DNA of 64,000 bases, taken from contig NZ_VTER01000001.1 in NCBI RefSeq assembly GCF_008180445.1, forward strand, positions 1 through 64,000, read 5' to 3'. The first letter of the stretch is position 1; every line of letters begins with the position of its first letter. Position numbers and translations under genes: made by a program. The notes below the pieces were generated by a model. The model saw only the letters and a list, made by a program, of their open reading frames with translations. It ran no database searches and was not told the origin of the DNA. Source of the stretch: Bacillus_AB infantis_B (GTDB lineage Bacteria; Bacillota; Bacilli; Bacillales; Cytobacillaceae). Shown piece after piece: positions 25,683 through 34,310 of this stretch.

Positions 25683-26717
25683 TTAAACTGAAATGCTTTT
25701 CTTTTTCTGCGCTTTCAGCAGGTGATGGATTTCCCTGAAAGAAACAAAGCTGCGGCTCTGTTCATCCCATAATCGGTATTTCAGCGACTTCAAACTAGTT
25801 GACAGTGTGATCGTCTGGACATTATTGAGCAGCGGCTCCTTATTATGGGCATCTTCCAAATAATAGTTCGGAACCCTTGGGCTGAGATGATGGACATGGT
25901 GGAAGCCGATATTGCCGGTCAGCCACTGCAGGAGTTTCGGAAGCTTATAAAAGGAGCTTCCATCAACAGCTGCCCTGACAAATTCCCATTCTTTGTCATA
26001 TTCATAATAAGAATCTTCGAACTGGTGCTGTACATAAAACAGCCAGATGCCAAGCGCACCGGAAATATAGAAAATCGGTCCCTGGATCAGAAGGAAGGCC
26101 TTCCAGCCTACCAGCCAGCACATGAATGCAATGACAAGGACAATCAGGATGTTTGTTAAATAGGTGTTCATCCTTTCCTTTGAACGTGCCCCCTTGCGGT
26201 TGAAGCGCTGGGCAATGAGGAACTCATAAATCGGTCCGAGGCCGAACATCACAAGCGGATTGCGGTAAGCCCGGTACTGCATGCGCTGCCAGAAGCTGGC
26301 GTCCAGGTATTCATCAACCGTCATGACCCAGATGTCACCGGTGCCCCTTTTATTCAGGTTGCCGCTGGTTGCATGGTGGACAGAATGGCTGTGCCTCCAC
26401 TGGTGGAAAGGAAAGAGTGTCATCACTCCTGTGATCATGCCAAGCACTTCATTCGCCTTCTTGCTTTTGAAAAAAGAGTTATGGCAGCAGTCATGGAAAA
26501 TAATGAAGATCCGCACCAGGAATCCTGCATTCACAACGGTTAAAATAAAGGTGATCAGATAAGATATTTGCATGGTTTCATAGGCCAGATACCAAATGAG
26601 AAAAAATGGCACCAGTGTGTTCATTAGTTGAATGATACTGCTCTTTGTATCTGCTTTTTCGTAAGGAGTGATATTTTTCCTCGATAATTTGCCAGGTTTT
26701 GACGTTTTTTTATCCAT
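25683..26717 (-). CDS. des: Acyl-lipid desaturase
   Basis: A 344-residue membrane desaturase placing a cis double bond in existing phospholipid acyl chains, equivalent to B. subtilis Des (delta-5). The three histidine boxes are HDCCH, HSVHH and HHVHH, with four or more membrane segments between them. The ATG at 26717 follows GAGGAGG by nine bases; an ATG 18 bases earlier overlaps that site. It sits directly upstream of its thermosensor genes. Confidence 0.94.
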   Translation of the reverse strand: MDKKTSKPGKLSRKNITPYEKADTKSSIIQLMNTLVPFFLIWYLAYETMQISYLITFILTVVNAGFLVRIFIIFHDCCHNSFFKSKKANEVLGMITGVMTLFPFHQWRHSHSVHHATSGNLNKRGTGDIWVMTVDEYLDASFWQRMQYRAYRNPLVMFGLGPIYEFLIAQRFNRKGARSKERMNTYLTNILIVLVIAFMCWLVGWKAFLLIQGPIFYISGALGIWLFYVQHQFEDSYYEYDKEWEFVRAAVDGSSFYKLPKLLQWLTGNIGFHHVHHLSPRVPNYYLEDAHNKEPLLNNVQTITLSTSLKSLKYRLWDEQSRSFVSFREIHHLLKAQKKKSISV

Positions 26718-26783
26718 ACAGTTAATCCTCCTCATACTTGCTTATTTCATTATGTAATAGAAAGAGATGTGATGTAAGGCATA

Positions 26784-26816
26784 CATGTCATAGGGTGGAC
26801 ATGATAAACGTCATGG
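26784..26816 (-). promoter_or_regulatory. Putative DesR operator upstream of des
   Basis: On the minus strand the elements CATGACG, TCATGTCC and TATGACAT lie within 33 bases, about 70-100 bases before the des start. DesR in B. subtilis binds ATGAC/GTCAT half-sites at the same position. Assigned by pattern and context. Confidence 0.5.
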
Positions 26817-26968
26817 GTGGAGTTTAGAACTTCATGCAGTTTCCTCCCCGCAAGGCTTATGCAGGGTCTCATCTTTCTGCTATTTTCGCTGGAGTCTGCT
26901 TATTTCTCTTAATCAACAAAGTCTCAATAAACTCAGATATCTTTAAGTAAATACTTTAATAAACAATA

Positions 26969-27005
26969 AAAAGAGCATGGGGATTTTCTCCATGCCCTTT
27001 TTTTC
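26969..27005 (-). terminator. Terminator of glcU-gdh
   Basis: GGGCATGGAG pairs across AAAAT with a near-perfect partner, CCCATGCTC, and T-runs follow on both strands. It lies 21 bases after the gdh stop codon. Confidence 0.85.
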
Positions 27006-27025
27006 CATCTTATTTAATTATCTTT

Positions 27026-27811
27026 TTATCCCTTTCCTGCCTGGAAACCGGGATATTGCGTCATCCCGCCGTCAGCGAAAAGTGTGAGGCCGGTGACATA
27101 GCTTGCTTCTTTTGAAGCCAGCCAGACGGCGCAGGCCGCGATTTCTTCGGGCTTTCCGATATAGCCCATCGGAATGAGCTCCAGCACGCCTTTTTCCAGT
27201 TCCGGATCTGAGAATTTCTCTGCGTTGATCGGTGTGTCGATGGCCCCGGGTGCAATGCAGTTGACCCGTATTCCTTTAGGGGCAAATTCAAGCGCAAGTG
27301 TTTCGGTCATCAGCTTCACACCGCCCTTGCTGGCAGCATAGTGGACGAAATGCGGCCATGGAATACGCTGGTGAACGGATGACATATTGATGACTGAACC
27401 TTTTATATTGTTTTCCAGCATATAATTGATTGCCTCCCGTGAGCCAAGGAACTGACCTGTCAAGTTTGTGTTGATGACTTTATTCCAATCATCCAGTGAC
27501 AGTTCCTGTGACGGGACTTCATTTTCAATCCCGGCATTATTGACCATAACATCAAGGGAACCAAAGGTATGCACAGCATGTTCAATGATCCGCTTGATAT
27601 CTTCCTCGCTGCCGACATCGCCCTGGATGCTGGTAGCCTTTCCTCCCGCGTTTTCAATCTTCTCAATGATTTTATCGATATTATCATCACTGCTGTGATA
27701 ATTGATCACGACATTCGACTTTTCTGCTCCGAATCTTTCGGCCATTGCCCGACCGAGTCCCGAGTTTCCACCTGTTATCACGACTGTTTTTCCTTCAAGG
27801 TCTTTGTACAT
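27026..27811 (-). CDS. gdh: Glucose 1-dehydrogenase (SDR family)
   Basis: A 261-residue enzyme oxidising glucose to gluconolactone with NAD(P). The cofactor loop is TGGNSGLGRAM, the catalytic Ser/Tyr/Lys lie in NMSSVHQ and HYAASKGG, and the C-terminus PGFQAGKG matches the B. subtilis enzyme, a spore-germination glucose dehydrogenase. The ATG at 27811, seven bases from AAAGGAG, gives the same length as Gdh. It overlaps nothing but follows glcU within 16 bases. Confidence 0.93.
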   Translation of the reverse strand: MYKDLEGKTVVITGGNSGLGRAMAERFGAEKSNVVINYHSSDDNIDKIIEKIENAGGKATSIQGDVGSEEDIKRIIEHAVHTFGSLDVMVNNAGIENEVPSQELSLDDWNKVINTNLTGQFLGSREAINYMLENNIKGSVINMSSVHQRIPWPHFVHYAASKGGVKLMTETLALEFAPKGIRVNCIAPGAIDTPINAEKFSDPELEKGVLELIPMGYIGKPEEIAACAVWLASKEASYVTGLTLFADGGMTQYPGFQAGKG

Positions 27812-27827
27812 ATCCATTCTCCTTTGC

Positions 27828-28682
27828 TTATCCTTTTGTAAATCCAATCAGCACGCCGCCTGCTATGATGAGCAGACACCCTGTGATGATAAGGATTGTT
27901 TGCTTTTTGGATGTTTTCTCGCCGAGAAGGAAAATTCCTCCCAGGGTAGAGATGACAATTCCAGTCTGGGAAAGCGAAAAGCTTGTCGCCACCCCTATTT
28001 TCGGGAGTGACAGGAGGAGCGTCAGATTTCCGGCTGCCCAGATCAGCCCTGTCAGAAGATTCCGGACGGCATATTTATTGAACGGCTTATTTTCAATTGT
28101 GAGTGCCGTGCCGCCAATGACCATACCGAGCGCCTGTGGAAGGAGGGCCGACCATCCGTCGATCTCCAGCCAGTTGATGATGACTACATATCCGACAAAA
28201 CCGACAGTCGATATGAGGAGGGTGACAAGTCCTTTTTTCAAACTCTTAGATTCGTCATTCCCTTCCTTCTGTCCCCAGGAGGTCATCACTGCTCCGCCGA
28301 TAATCAGGACCAGGGCGATGATGCCGAGCGTGATTTGAATGCCTGTTGACCATTCATTGAAAACCACAATCCCGAAAAAGCTTGTCCCGATAAGCTGGAG
28401 GCCGGTCGATAGTGGAGTAGTCTTAGCGACTCCCAGATATTTCACTGCCCCAAACTGATTTTTCTGTCCCAGGGACCAAAGCGCCCCGGAAGCCAGTCCA
28501 GCACCCCATACAAGCGGTGACAGTTCCGGTCTGACAAAGAGAAATACTGCTCCGGCAAAAATAAGTGCGCCGATGGTCGTCCCAAAGGTCTGGCTATTGT
28601 CATCCCCTCCGAGTTTATTGCTGACCAAGATAATGCTGCCCCAGCATGCTGCTGTTATGACAGCCAATAAAATTCCTGACAT
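27828..28682 (-). CDS. glcU: Glucose uptake protein, GRP/DMT family
   Basis: A 284-residue transporter with about ten membrane segments, starting GILLAVITAACWGSIILVSNKLGG and ending in a short basic tail. It is the partner of gdh in B. subtilis, where the pair is made in the forespore. AAAGGGG precedes the ATG. A clear sigma-G promoter was looked for in the 180 bases upstream and not recognised. Confidence 0.92.
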   Translation of the reverse strand: MSGILLAVITAACWGSIILVSNKLGGDDNSQTFGTTIGALIFAGAVFLFVRPELSPLVWGAGLASGALWSLGQKNQFGAVKYLGVAKTTPLSTGLQLIGTSFFGIVVFNEWSTGIQITLGIIALVLIIGGAVMTSWGQKEGNDESKSLKKGLVTLLISTVGFVGYVVIINWLEIDGWSALLPQALGMVIGGTALTIENKPFNKYAVRNLLTGLIWAAGNLTLLLSLPKIGVATSFSLSQTGIVISTLGGIFLLGEKTSKKQTILIITGCLLIIAGGVLIGFTKG

Positions 28683-28870
28683 ATATGCGGTCCCCTTTCT
28701 CGCTGAAAAAAAATCAAGATGCTGATATTAGTTTTTCCCTGATTGTGCTGAAAATGAAACCTCGAGTTAAAAAGCACAATAACAGGAATGTTTTTACATC
28801 CGGCAGAACTTAGTAATTGGACATATCTTTGCGGACATATGATCCAAGATAAGTCGGGAAGGTGAAAGAA

Positions 28871-29086
28871 ATGAGAAAAGACGGGTGTTTTATCTTCTTC
28901 ATAATCGAAGCTTCTTCCATCAGAAAATTCCTTGCTCTGGAGATGGGATTCGGAACGGTGTTCTATTACGGGGCTAAGTTCATTTTCGCCAATGAGATTA
29001 TTTCAATATGTTCTAGCATCTTGGCAGTAGAGATTTTAAAAAAAGGGCTGAAACAGCTTGAGAGGAAAAAAGTTCAAACAGTCTGA
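28871..29086 (+). CDS. Small hypothetical protein
   Basis: A 71-residue frame with a good GGAAGGTG site six bases before the ATG. It has a hydrophobic first half (CFIFFIIEAS) and a basic C-terminus (KKGLKQLERKK). No family recognised. An imperfect dyad (TTGGA...TCCAA) lies just upstream at about 28818-28849. Confidence 0.4.
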   Translation: MRKDGCFIFFIIEASSIRKFLALEMGFGTVFYYGAKFIFANEIISICSSILAVEILKKGLKQLERKKVQTV

Positions 29087-29167
29087 TATGTTATGTAAAC
29101 AGGTTGATAATTTGCAGGCTTCTTAAAAACATAATTTGCTTTTATTTAAACTATTCCTCGGCTTCAC

Positions 29168-29201
29168 AAAAAATAAGGCCCGGCACAATGCCAGGGCCTT
29201 C
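29168..29201 (-). terminator. Terminator of the TetR regulator
   Basis: AAGGCCCTGGCA pairs with TGCCGGGCCTT and is followed by ATTTTTT on the minus strand. It overlaps the stop codon of the gene. Confidence 0.8.
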
Positions 29202-29860
29202 TATTCCATTTTTTCAGCCTCAATCTTCCCATTGCGGCTGATTGCCTCAGGAGGGAAAATCATCCTGCAGATGATTCGGGCTGCTTCCAGGGTATTGAGC
29301 GGCGAAGAACTTTGCTCTACTTTATGAGGGCCATTTTCGGCCAAAATAAGGGCAGACCATGCGGCAGTGTCAAGATCTATGTCCTTCCAGGTCATTCCTT
29401 TTTGCCTCGCCTGTTCTAAACCCTGCACAATCTGCATATGTATATTTCTCCGAGCCTCCTGTAAAATAGCCGCCAGTTCTGAATCCTTATGCAGCAGTTC
29501 AGGCAGGACACGGTGGATGCCGACAGATTCGAGCCTTTTATAGTGTTCATCCAGCAGACGGGCAAGGAGGAGGACCGGATCGCCATTGAGCCAATCCGGC
29601 TCAGGGATCATTAATAAGTCGATTTTGTCCTGCAGCAGAGCCATAAGCAGCTGGCGCTTATCGGAGAAATAGCGGTAAAAGGTGCCTGTGGCCACATCGG
29701 CAGCAGCTGCTATTTCTTTTGCTGTGGTCATTTCGTAGCCTTTTTCTATGAACAATCGCCGCCCGCTTTCCAGGAGTGCCTTCCTTTTCTGCAGTGCTCT
29801 TTCCTGCTTGGGCAACGAAGGGAATTCACCTGGAAAAGCGCCGGCATTTTTGTCCGCCAT
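29201..29860 (-). CDS. TetR family transcriptional regulator
   Basis: A 219-residue regulator. The helix-turn-helix is at about 25-70 (GRRLFIEKGYEMTTAKEIAAAADVATGTFYRYFSDKRQLL) and the rest is a helical ligand domain of unknown specificity. The ATG at 29860 follows GGGAGGTG. A perfect 16-bp palindrome 75 bases upstream is the likely operator. No transporter or enzyme is adjacent, so the target may be distant or the small DUF2187-type genes. Confidence 0.9.
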   Translation of the reverse strand: MADKNAGAFPGEFPSLPKQERALQKRKALLESGRRLFIEKGYEMTTAKEIAAAADVATGTFYRYFSDKRQLLMALLQDKIDLLMIPEPDWLNGDPVLLLARLLDEHYKRLESVGIHRVLPELLHKDSELAAILQEARRNIHMQIVQGLEQARQKGMTWKDIDLDTAAWSALILAENGPHKVEQSSSPLNTLEAARIICRMIFPPEAISRNGKIEAEKME

Positions 29861-29934
29861 AAGCTCACCTCCCAATCCATCATATCATATAAAAAACATC
29901 ATCGAGAGCATTAAATCACGGCATATATAAAAAC

Positions 29935-29950
29935 ATGAACTTAAGTTCAT
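29935..29950. promoter_or_regulatory. Perfect 16-bp palindrome, likely TetR operator
   Basis: ATGAACTTAAGTTCAT reads the same on both strands. It lies between the TetR gene and the divergent small gene at 30063, eight bases before a -35 element facing right. Confidence 0.7.
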
Positions 29951-29958
29951 CTTATTGA

Positions 29959-29987
29959 TTGACAGAGGTTTCTCATGGTGCAATAAT
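29959..29987 (+). promoter_or_regulatory. Sigma-A-type promoter for the gene at 30063
   Basis: TTGACA, a 17-base spacer and AATAAT lie 75 bases before the start of the DUF2187-type gene. The perfect -35 and correct spacing support it. Confidence 0.65.
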
Positions 29988-30062
29988 GAATTTAATTTCA
30001 GTTTAGTAGTCCTTACGTCTTAGTTTTAAGGTTTGAAAATTTAACGATAAGGGGTCGCGATC

Positions 30063-30239
30063 ATGGCAAAAGAGGGAGATGTAATCAGATTTAAAAGGCA
30101 TGATCTTTCCATTACAGGAACGGTCGTCAAGGTTAAAGAAGAAAGCGTTCTAGTCCAAATCAGCGATGAAGATGCACTGATGTTAAAAATTGATACACCA
30201 ATCACGGTCGTATCACATAAAAATTACAAGATAGTATGA
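30063..30239 (+). CDS. YkvS/DUF2187-type small protein
   Basis: A 58-residue protein, MAKEGDVIRFKRHDLSITG...VLVQISDE, with the SH3-like barrel pattern of the YkvS (DUF2187) family; function unknown. The ribosome binding site is AAGGGG. It follows a good promoter beside the palindromic operator. A second small gene of similar size and pattern lies 160 bases downstream. Confidence 0.75.
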   Translation: MAKEGDVIRFKRHDLSITGTVVKVKEESVLVQISDEDALMLKIDTPITVVSHKNYKIV

Positions 30240-30400
30240 AAAAGGATATTCGGAGCTTAAAATATTTAGAGAAGCATTTGATGAGTTTATTTGCTTTTAC
30301 ATGAAAAATACGCAGGATTTCAGCTATAAAGGTAGAATTGATTTATATGTTTATTCATACTGCCATTTCATCAAAATTCATACCCTGGGAGGATTCTGGC

Positions 30401-30556
30401 ATGGAAATCAGCAAAGACTCAAAGAAATTAGCGGTAGATTCACCTGTTTTGCTAAAAGGCATTGTAAAGGCTATCTACAAAGATACCGTTCATATCCAGA
30501 TCGGCGGCAAAATCATTGCTCTGCCAGCTTCCAATATGCCCGCCGCTTCCTCTTAA
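30401..30556 (+). CDS. Small protein, possibly DUF2187-like
   Basis: A 51-residue frame with GGGAGG eight bases before the ATG. The core VLLKGIVKAIYKDTVHIQIGGK repeats the beta-strand pattern of the preceding small protein, so the two may be diverged paralogues. It ends just before a strong terminator, which supports it as the last gene of a two-gene unit. Confidence 0.6.
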   Translation: MEISKDSKKLAVDSPVLLKGIVKAIYKDTVHIQIGGKIIALPASNMPAASS

Positions 30557-30560
30557 CCTG

Positions 30561-30586
30561 CAGCCTCATGAAGGCTGTTTTTTTAT
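30561..30586 (+). terminator. Terminator of the small-gene unit
   Basis: CAGCCT-CATGA-AGGCTG followed by TTTTTTT, starting four bases after the stop codon. Confidence 0.85.
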
Positions 30587-30612
30587 CCGCATATGGATCT
30601 TTTAACCTTGTA

Positions 30613-30637
30613 AAAGGAGCCGGTATACCGGCTCCTT
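30613..30637 (-). terminator. Terminator of the peptide-binding lipoprotein gene
   Basis: A perfect stem AAAGGAGCCGGT/ACCGGCTCCTTT, nine bases after the stop codon of the minus-strand gene. The T-run is short. Confidence 0.7.
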
Positions 30638-30646
30638 TGTGCAAAC

Positions 30647-32269
30647 TTATTCAGAAACCTTTTCAGCATATCTGAAATCCGGATTATTGAGCGGGCTGAA
30701 CCGGATTCCCTTGATATTTTCTTTTACAACCGCATTTTGAGAAGAAAAGTAAATTGGGATGATTGGCATCTCATCCATCAGGACAGCTTCAGCCTGATGC
30801 AGCAGCTCAAATCTCTTTGCTTCATCCTGCTCTGTCAGCGACTGGTCGAGCAGCTGGTCAAATTCAGGATTGGACCAGTTTGTAAAGTTGCTGGAACTTC
30901 CTGAGCTGTACAGATCCAGAACAGGGTACGGATCCAGGAATTCCCCAACCCAGCCCATGCGCGCCGCCTGGAAGTTTTTCTGCTTGAAAGTATCTATGAA
31001 TGTTTTCCATTCCTGGTTCTCAAGCTTCACTTCAACGCCAAGGTTCACCTTGAACATTTCCTGCAAAGCTTCGGCAATCTTCTTGTGGTTTCCTTCTGAA
31101 TTATATTTCAGGGTTACAGCGGGTAGCTCCTTCCAGCCTTCTTCCTTCATCCCCTCTGCAAGCAATGCTTTTGCTTTGTCTGCATCAAAAGAATAGTAAG
31201 GATCCTTTTCATCGCGGAAGTCATTCCCTGACGGCCCTTCCACACCGTATCCCACATAGCCGTAGGCAGGCTTTTCGCCTCCTTTGGAAATGTTTTTCGT
31301 GATGGCTTCACGGTCGATTGCCATGCTGAACGCTTTCCGGATCTTACTGTTATTGAAAGGCTCTTCATTAACATTGAATGTATACGTATAGACACTGAAT
31401 TGCGGCGAGTTGATGAACTCCTTGCCTCCCTTTTCCATATCTATCGCATCGGCTGCTAGATTCTTGATCAGATCAATATCGCCGGATTTGTACATTTGGT
31501 ACTCGGTGTTGGCATCAGCAACCATTTTAAAGTTTACGGCGTCCATCTTAATGTCTTTGCTGTTCCAGTAATTGCTGTTCTTTTTCAAAGTAAGGAGATT
31601 ATTGTGTTCCCATTCCCCTAGTGTATAAGCGCCATTGGTCACGATTGTCTCCGGCCCTGCCGCCCAGTTTTTGTCACCCTCGACTGTTTTCTGGTTCACC
31701 GGCATGAAGCCCTGTCCCATCAGTACTTTCGGGAAGAACTTAATCGGTGTGTCCAGCTCCACCTTCAGGGTATGATCGTCTTCTGCAATAATTCCTACAT
31801 CTTCCACAGCACCATTTTCCCTGTTATATTCTTCAGCCCCTTTTATGTAAAAAAAGCTGGAAGGATCATAGGCGCCTGTTTCAGGATTCAGGACCCTTTT
31901 CCATGCAAACTCAAAATCCTTTGCTGTCAGCGGATCTCCATTGGACCACTTCAGCCCGTCCCTGATTGTGAAGGTATATATTTTACCGTCTTCTGAAACA
32001 TCAACCTTGCTGGCTGCCCCTTCCACTGCATTTCCGTCTTTATCATAACGGTATAAGCCTTCATATAAGTTATCGATCACCCAGAAGGAAGTTGTATCAG
32101 ATGCAAAAGCAGGATCAAGGGTATACGGCTCCCCTCCAAGATTGGCATTCAATACTTGTTCAACGTCATTTTCTCCGGATGCTGATCCTTCTTCACCACT
32201 GCTGCACCCTGCAAGAACAGCCAGCGCAAACAGCAGGATGGCCAGCGATACAAGCGATAATTTTTTCAT
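30647..32269 (-). CDS. Peptide ABC transporter substrate-binding lipoprotein (OppA family)
   Basis: A 540-residue family 5 solute-binding protein with a lipoprotein signal peptide ending LAGC (lipid on Cys21). Typical segments are FTIRDGLKWSNGDPLTAKDFEFAWKR and AFSMAIDREAITKNI. No permease or ATPase gene adjoins it, so it must use a transporter encoded elsewhere. Two SAM riboswitches precede it, pointing to a methionine-related ligand such as methionine-containing peptides; this is inference from regulation. AAAGGAGGG precedes the ATG. Confidence 0.92.
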   Translation of the reverse strand: MKKLSLVSLAILLFALAVLAGCSSGEEGSASGENDVEQVLNANLGGEPYTLDPAFASDTTSFWVIDNLYEGLYRYDKDGNAVEGAASKVDVSEDGKIYTFTIRDGLKWSNGDPLTAKDFEFAWKRVLNPETGAYDPSSFFYIKGAEEYNRENGAVEDVGIIAEDDHTLKVELDTPIKFFPKVLMGQGFMPVNQKTVEGDKNWAAGPETIVTNGAYTLGEWEHNNLLTLKKNSNYWNSKDIKMDAVNFKMVADANTEYQMYKSGDIDLIKNLAADAIDMEKGGKEFINSPQFSVYTYTFNVNEEPFNNSKIRKAFSMAIDREAITKNISKGGEKPAYGYVGYGVEGPSGNDFRDEKDPYYSFDADKAKALLAEGMKEEGWKELPAVTLKYNSEGNHKKIAEALQEMFKVNLGVEVKLENQEWKTFIDTFKQKNFQAARMGWVGEFLDPYPVLDLYSSGSSSNFTNWSNPEFDQLLDQSLTEQDEAKRFELLHQAEAVLMDEMPIIPIYFSSQNAVVKENIKGIRFSPLNNPDFRYAEKVSE

Positions 32270-32394
32270 GTTTTACCCTCCTTTTATTTTAGTGCTTTAA
32301 ATCGATTTATCAGATTAAAATACTAAGATTTAACGTAGCAATCCCCCCGTCCTTTATGCCTTATTCCGAAAATGTTCTTCACTTCTTTACCACA

Positions 32395-32536
32395 CTAAAA
32401 AACCTCCCAGCAAAGACAGGCTGAGAGGAATGTCTCCGCTTATCTTTCCGGTAAAACCGGTGGAATTGGCACAATGTCCGCAGACCTGCTGCCGAGGCTT
32501 CATCGGGCCAGTCCCTCCGCCTCTCTGGATAAGTGA
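32395..32536 (-). promoter_or_regulatory. SAM (S-box) riboswitch, proximal copy
   Basis: The minus strand has CTTATCCAGAGAGGCGGAGG, GGCCC-GATGAAGCC, GCAGCAGGT, TGTGCCAATTCC and a closing GATAAG, about 32438-32536. It is followed by a terminator at 32395-32428 (CCTCTCAGC/GCTGGGAGG then TTTTTT). It ends 125 bases before the lipoprotein gene. Confidence 0.92.
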
Positions 32537-32560
32537 TATAGTTTTTTAGCTGGCAGAAAT

Positions 32561-32718
32561 AAAAAAGCCCCTTCTGCAGATAGAAGAGGACAGTATGTAT
32601 GAACAAGATCCCTTCTTATCTGCCAGGCCTTTGCCTGATGGATTTGGCACAGTGTTCGGATGAACCTGCTGCCGAGACTTCTTCGGGCCATACCCCTCCG
32701 TCTCTCTTGATAAGAAAT
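32561..32718 (-). promoter_or_regulatory. SAM (S-box) riboswitch, distal copy
   Basis: A second complete S-box lies directly upstream: CTTATCAAGAGAGACGGAGG, GGCCC-GAAGAAG, GCAGCAGGT, TGTGCCAAATCC and a closing GATAAG (32612-32718). It has its own terminator at 32561-32591 (CCTCTTCT/AGAAGGGG then TTTTTT). The two aptamers clearly share origin but differ in loops. Confidence 0.92.
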
Positions 32719-32913
32719 TATAGATATATAATTTTTTCGGTGCACTAAGAATAACCAATTTAGAAAATTTCGTCAACAGAAAAAACAAAAGTCCAATTTT
32801 TCTATATTTTCAAACAAAAGAAAAGGTTAAAGACATAATTAGGATAGTTCCTGCCTTATAATTCCTCCCTAAAGTGCAAACACTATTTTCATACTGATTG
32901 AAGGAGTCTTCCT

Positions 32914-33927
32914 ATGGAAAAGAAACCCCCCCTTACATCGGCAGAAATCGCGATGCTCTGGACTGCTTATATGAATGACAGCATGTCAAAATGTGTTCTT
33001 GGCTATATGATTACCCATGCCTCAGAAGCTGAAATTGGCGCTGCCCTCCAATTTGCCATTGATCTTTCGACCAGCCACCTTCAATACCTGGAATCTCTTT
33101 TCAAAGAAGAAAAAATGGCGGTTCCGAATGGCTTCGGCGGAGGCGATGTCAATCCTGATGCTCCTAGTCTGTTTTCAGACACCTTCTGCCTGGCATATAT
33201 CAACCATATGGCAAAGGCAGGAATGCTTGCTTACAGCGGCATGCTTGCTATGTGTGCCAGAAATGATATAAGGAAATTCTTTACCGAAGGATTGGCAGAA
33301 ACAGCCTCGCTCTACAATATGACTACAAACCTGATGCTTGAAAAAGGGATATACATAAGAGCTCCATATATCTCATATCCGCATGAAACGGATTATGTGG
33401 ATACAAAGAAATATTTAAGCGGCCTGAACCCCTTTGCGACTAAAAGGCCTTTGAATGCGGTGGAAATTTCTCATCTGACCTTGAATATACAGACAAATTC
33501 CATCGGCCTGCAGATTGCCGCAGCTTTTGCACAAACAGCACGGCTGAAGGAAGTACAGGAATTTATGCTGAGAGGAAAGGAAATTTCCCAAAAGCATGTC
33601 GGCATTTTTACGAAGACCCTGCTCGAAAGCAATATACAAGCCGTAGGTTCACCTAATATAGCCGTTTACGATACAACTAAGCAGATATTTTCCGATAAGC
33701 TGATGATGTTTCATATGTCTCTGTTAAGTGCAACCGGGTCCGGAAATTATGCTACAGCTGGTGTTGCAAGCCAGCGTACTGATGTAGCAGCCAGCTACCA
33801 GCGGCTTGCCGTTGAGATTGCACTCTATGCTAAAAGCGGAGCAGACATTATGATCAAGCACGGCTGGCTGGAGCAGCCTCCCGGAACCACGGACCGTGAT
33901 GCATTGGCCAAAAAAGGAACACCCTGA
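32914..33927 (+). CDS. DUF3231 family protein
   Basis: A 337-residue protein made of two related halves of about 165 residues, each opening with a (P)LTSAEIAMLW / PLNAVEISHLT segment, as in the DUF3231 family of Bacillaceae. The halves are helical and ferritin-like in pattern; function unknown. GAAGGAG precedes the ATG. It is divergent from the riboswitch-controlled lipoprotein gene. Confidence 0.88.
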   Translation: MEKKPPLTSAEIAMLWTAYMNDSMSKCVLGYMITHASEAEIGAALQFAIDLSTSHLQYLESLFKEEKMAVPNGFGGGDVNPDAPSLFSDTFCLAYINHMAKAGMLAYSGMLAMCARNDIRKFFTEGLAETASLYNMTTNLMLEKGIYIRAPYISYPHETDYVDTKKYLSGLNPFATKRPLNAVEISHLTLNIQTNSIGLQIAAAFAQTARLKEVQEFMLRGKEISQKHVGIFTKTLLESNIQAVGSPNIAVYDTTKQIFSDKLMMFHMSLLSATGSGNYATAGVASQRTDVAASYQRLAVEIALYAKSGADIMIKHGWLEQPPGTTDRDALAKKGTP

Positions 33928-34067
33928 CCCCATCTTTAAAAGCCGGGGTTTGTGCTGTCCTATTTTCGCTTCCTTCCATGATTGAATACAAACGGAGTAT
34001 AACAGCAGATAAGCAATTAGGGAACATGGACAAAATATACTTAGGACTCCAGCTGGGAGAAAGTTTT

Positions 34068-34133
34068 ATGACTGAAAAAGGGACATCAGGCAAATCTAAA
34101 AAGGATACCACTAAGAGGAGGCCCTTCTCATGA
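34068..34133 (+). CDS. Tiny basic peptide ORF coupled to the next gene
   Basis: A 21-codon frame (MTEKGTSGKSKKDTTKRRPF...) with GGGAGAAAG a few bases before its ATG. Its stop overlaps the next start as ATGA. It may be a real micro-protein or a leader that couples translation. No homologue recognised. Confidence 0.3.
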   Translation: MTEKGTSGKSKKDTTKRRPFS

Positions 34134-34255
34134 CACAGTCAAAAAAGCAGGAAGAAAGACAGTGGCGGCAAAGAAAAGAAACTCAGCATCCGCACGGTAA
34201 GGTTAAATCATTTGATCAGCTGGCTGATGAACCCGGCAAAGGCGGACGCTCCTGA
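34130..34255 (+). CDS. Small basic protein, hypothetical
   Basis: A 41-residue, strongly hydrophilic protein (TQSKKQEERQWRQRK... ending DEPGKGGRS). AAGAGGAGG lies eight bases before the ATG, and a strong terminator begins right after the stop. The composition recalls small spore-associated proteins of Bacillaceae, but no family is assigned. Confidence 0.65.
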   Translation: MTQSKKQEERQWRQRKETQHPHGKVKSFDQLADEPGKGGRS

Positions 34256-34257
34256 AT

Positions 34258-34290
34258 GAAAGGGCCCGGGACATAGTCCCGGGCCTTTAT
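34258..34290 (+). terminator. Terminator of the small basic protein gene
   Basis: AAAGGGCCCGGGAC pairs with GTCCCGGGCCTTT; a strong GC stem with a T-rich tail. Confidence 0.85.
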
Positions 34291-34310
34291 ATTAGCTTGC
34301 TGGCGATGAA

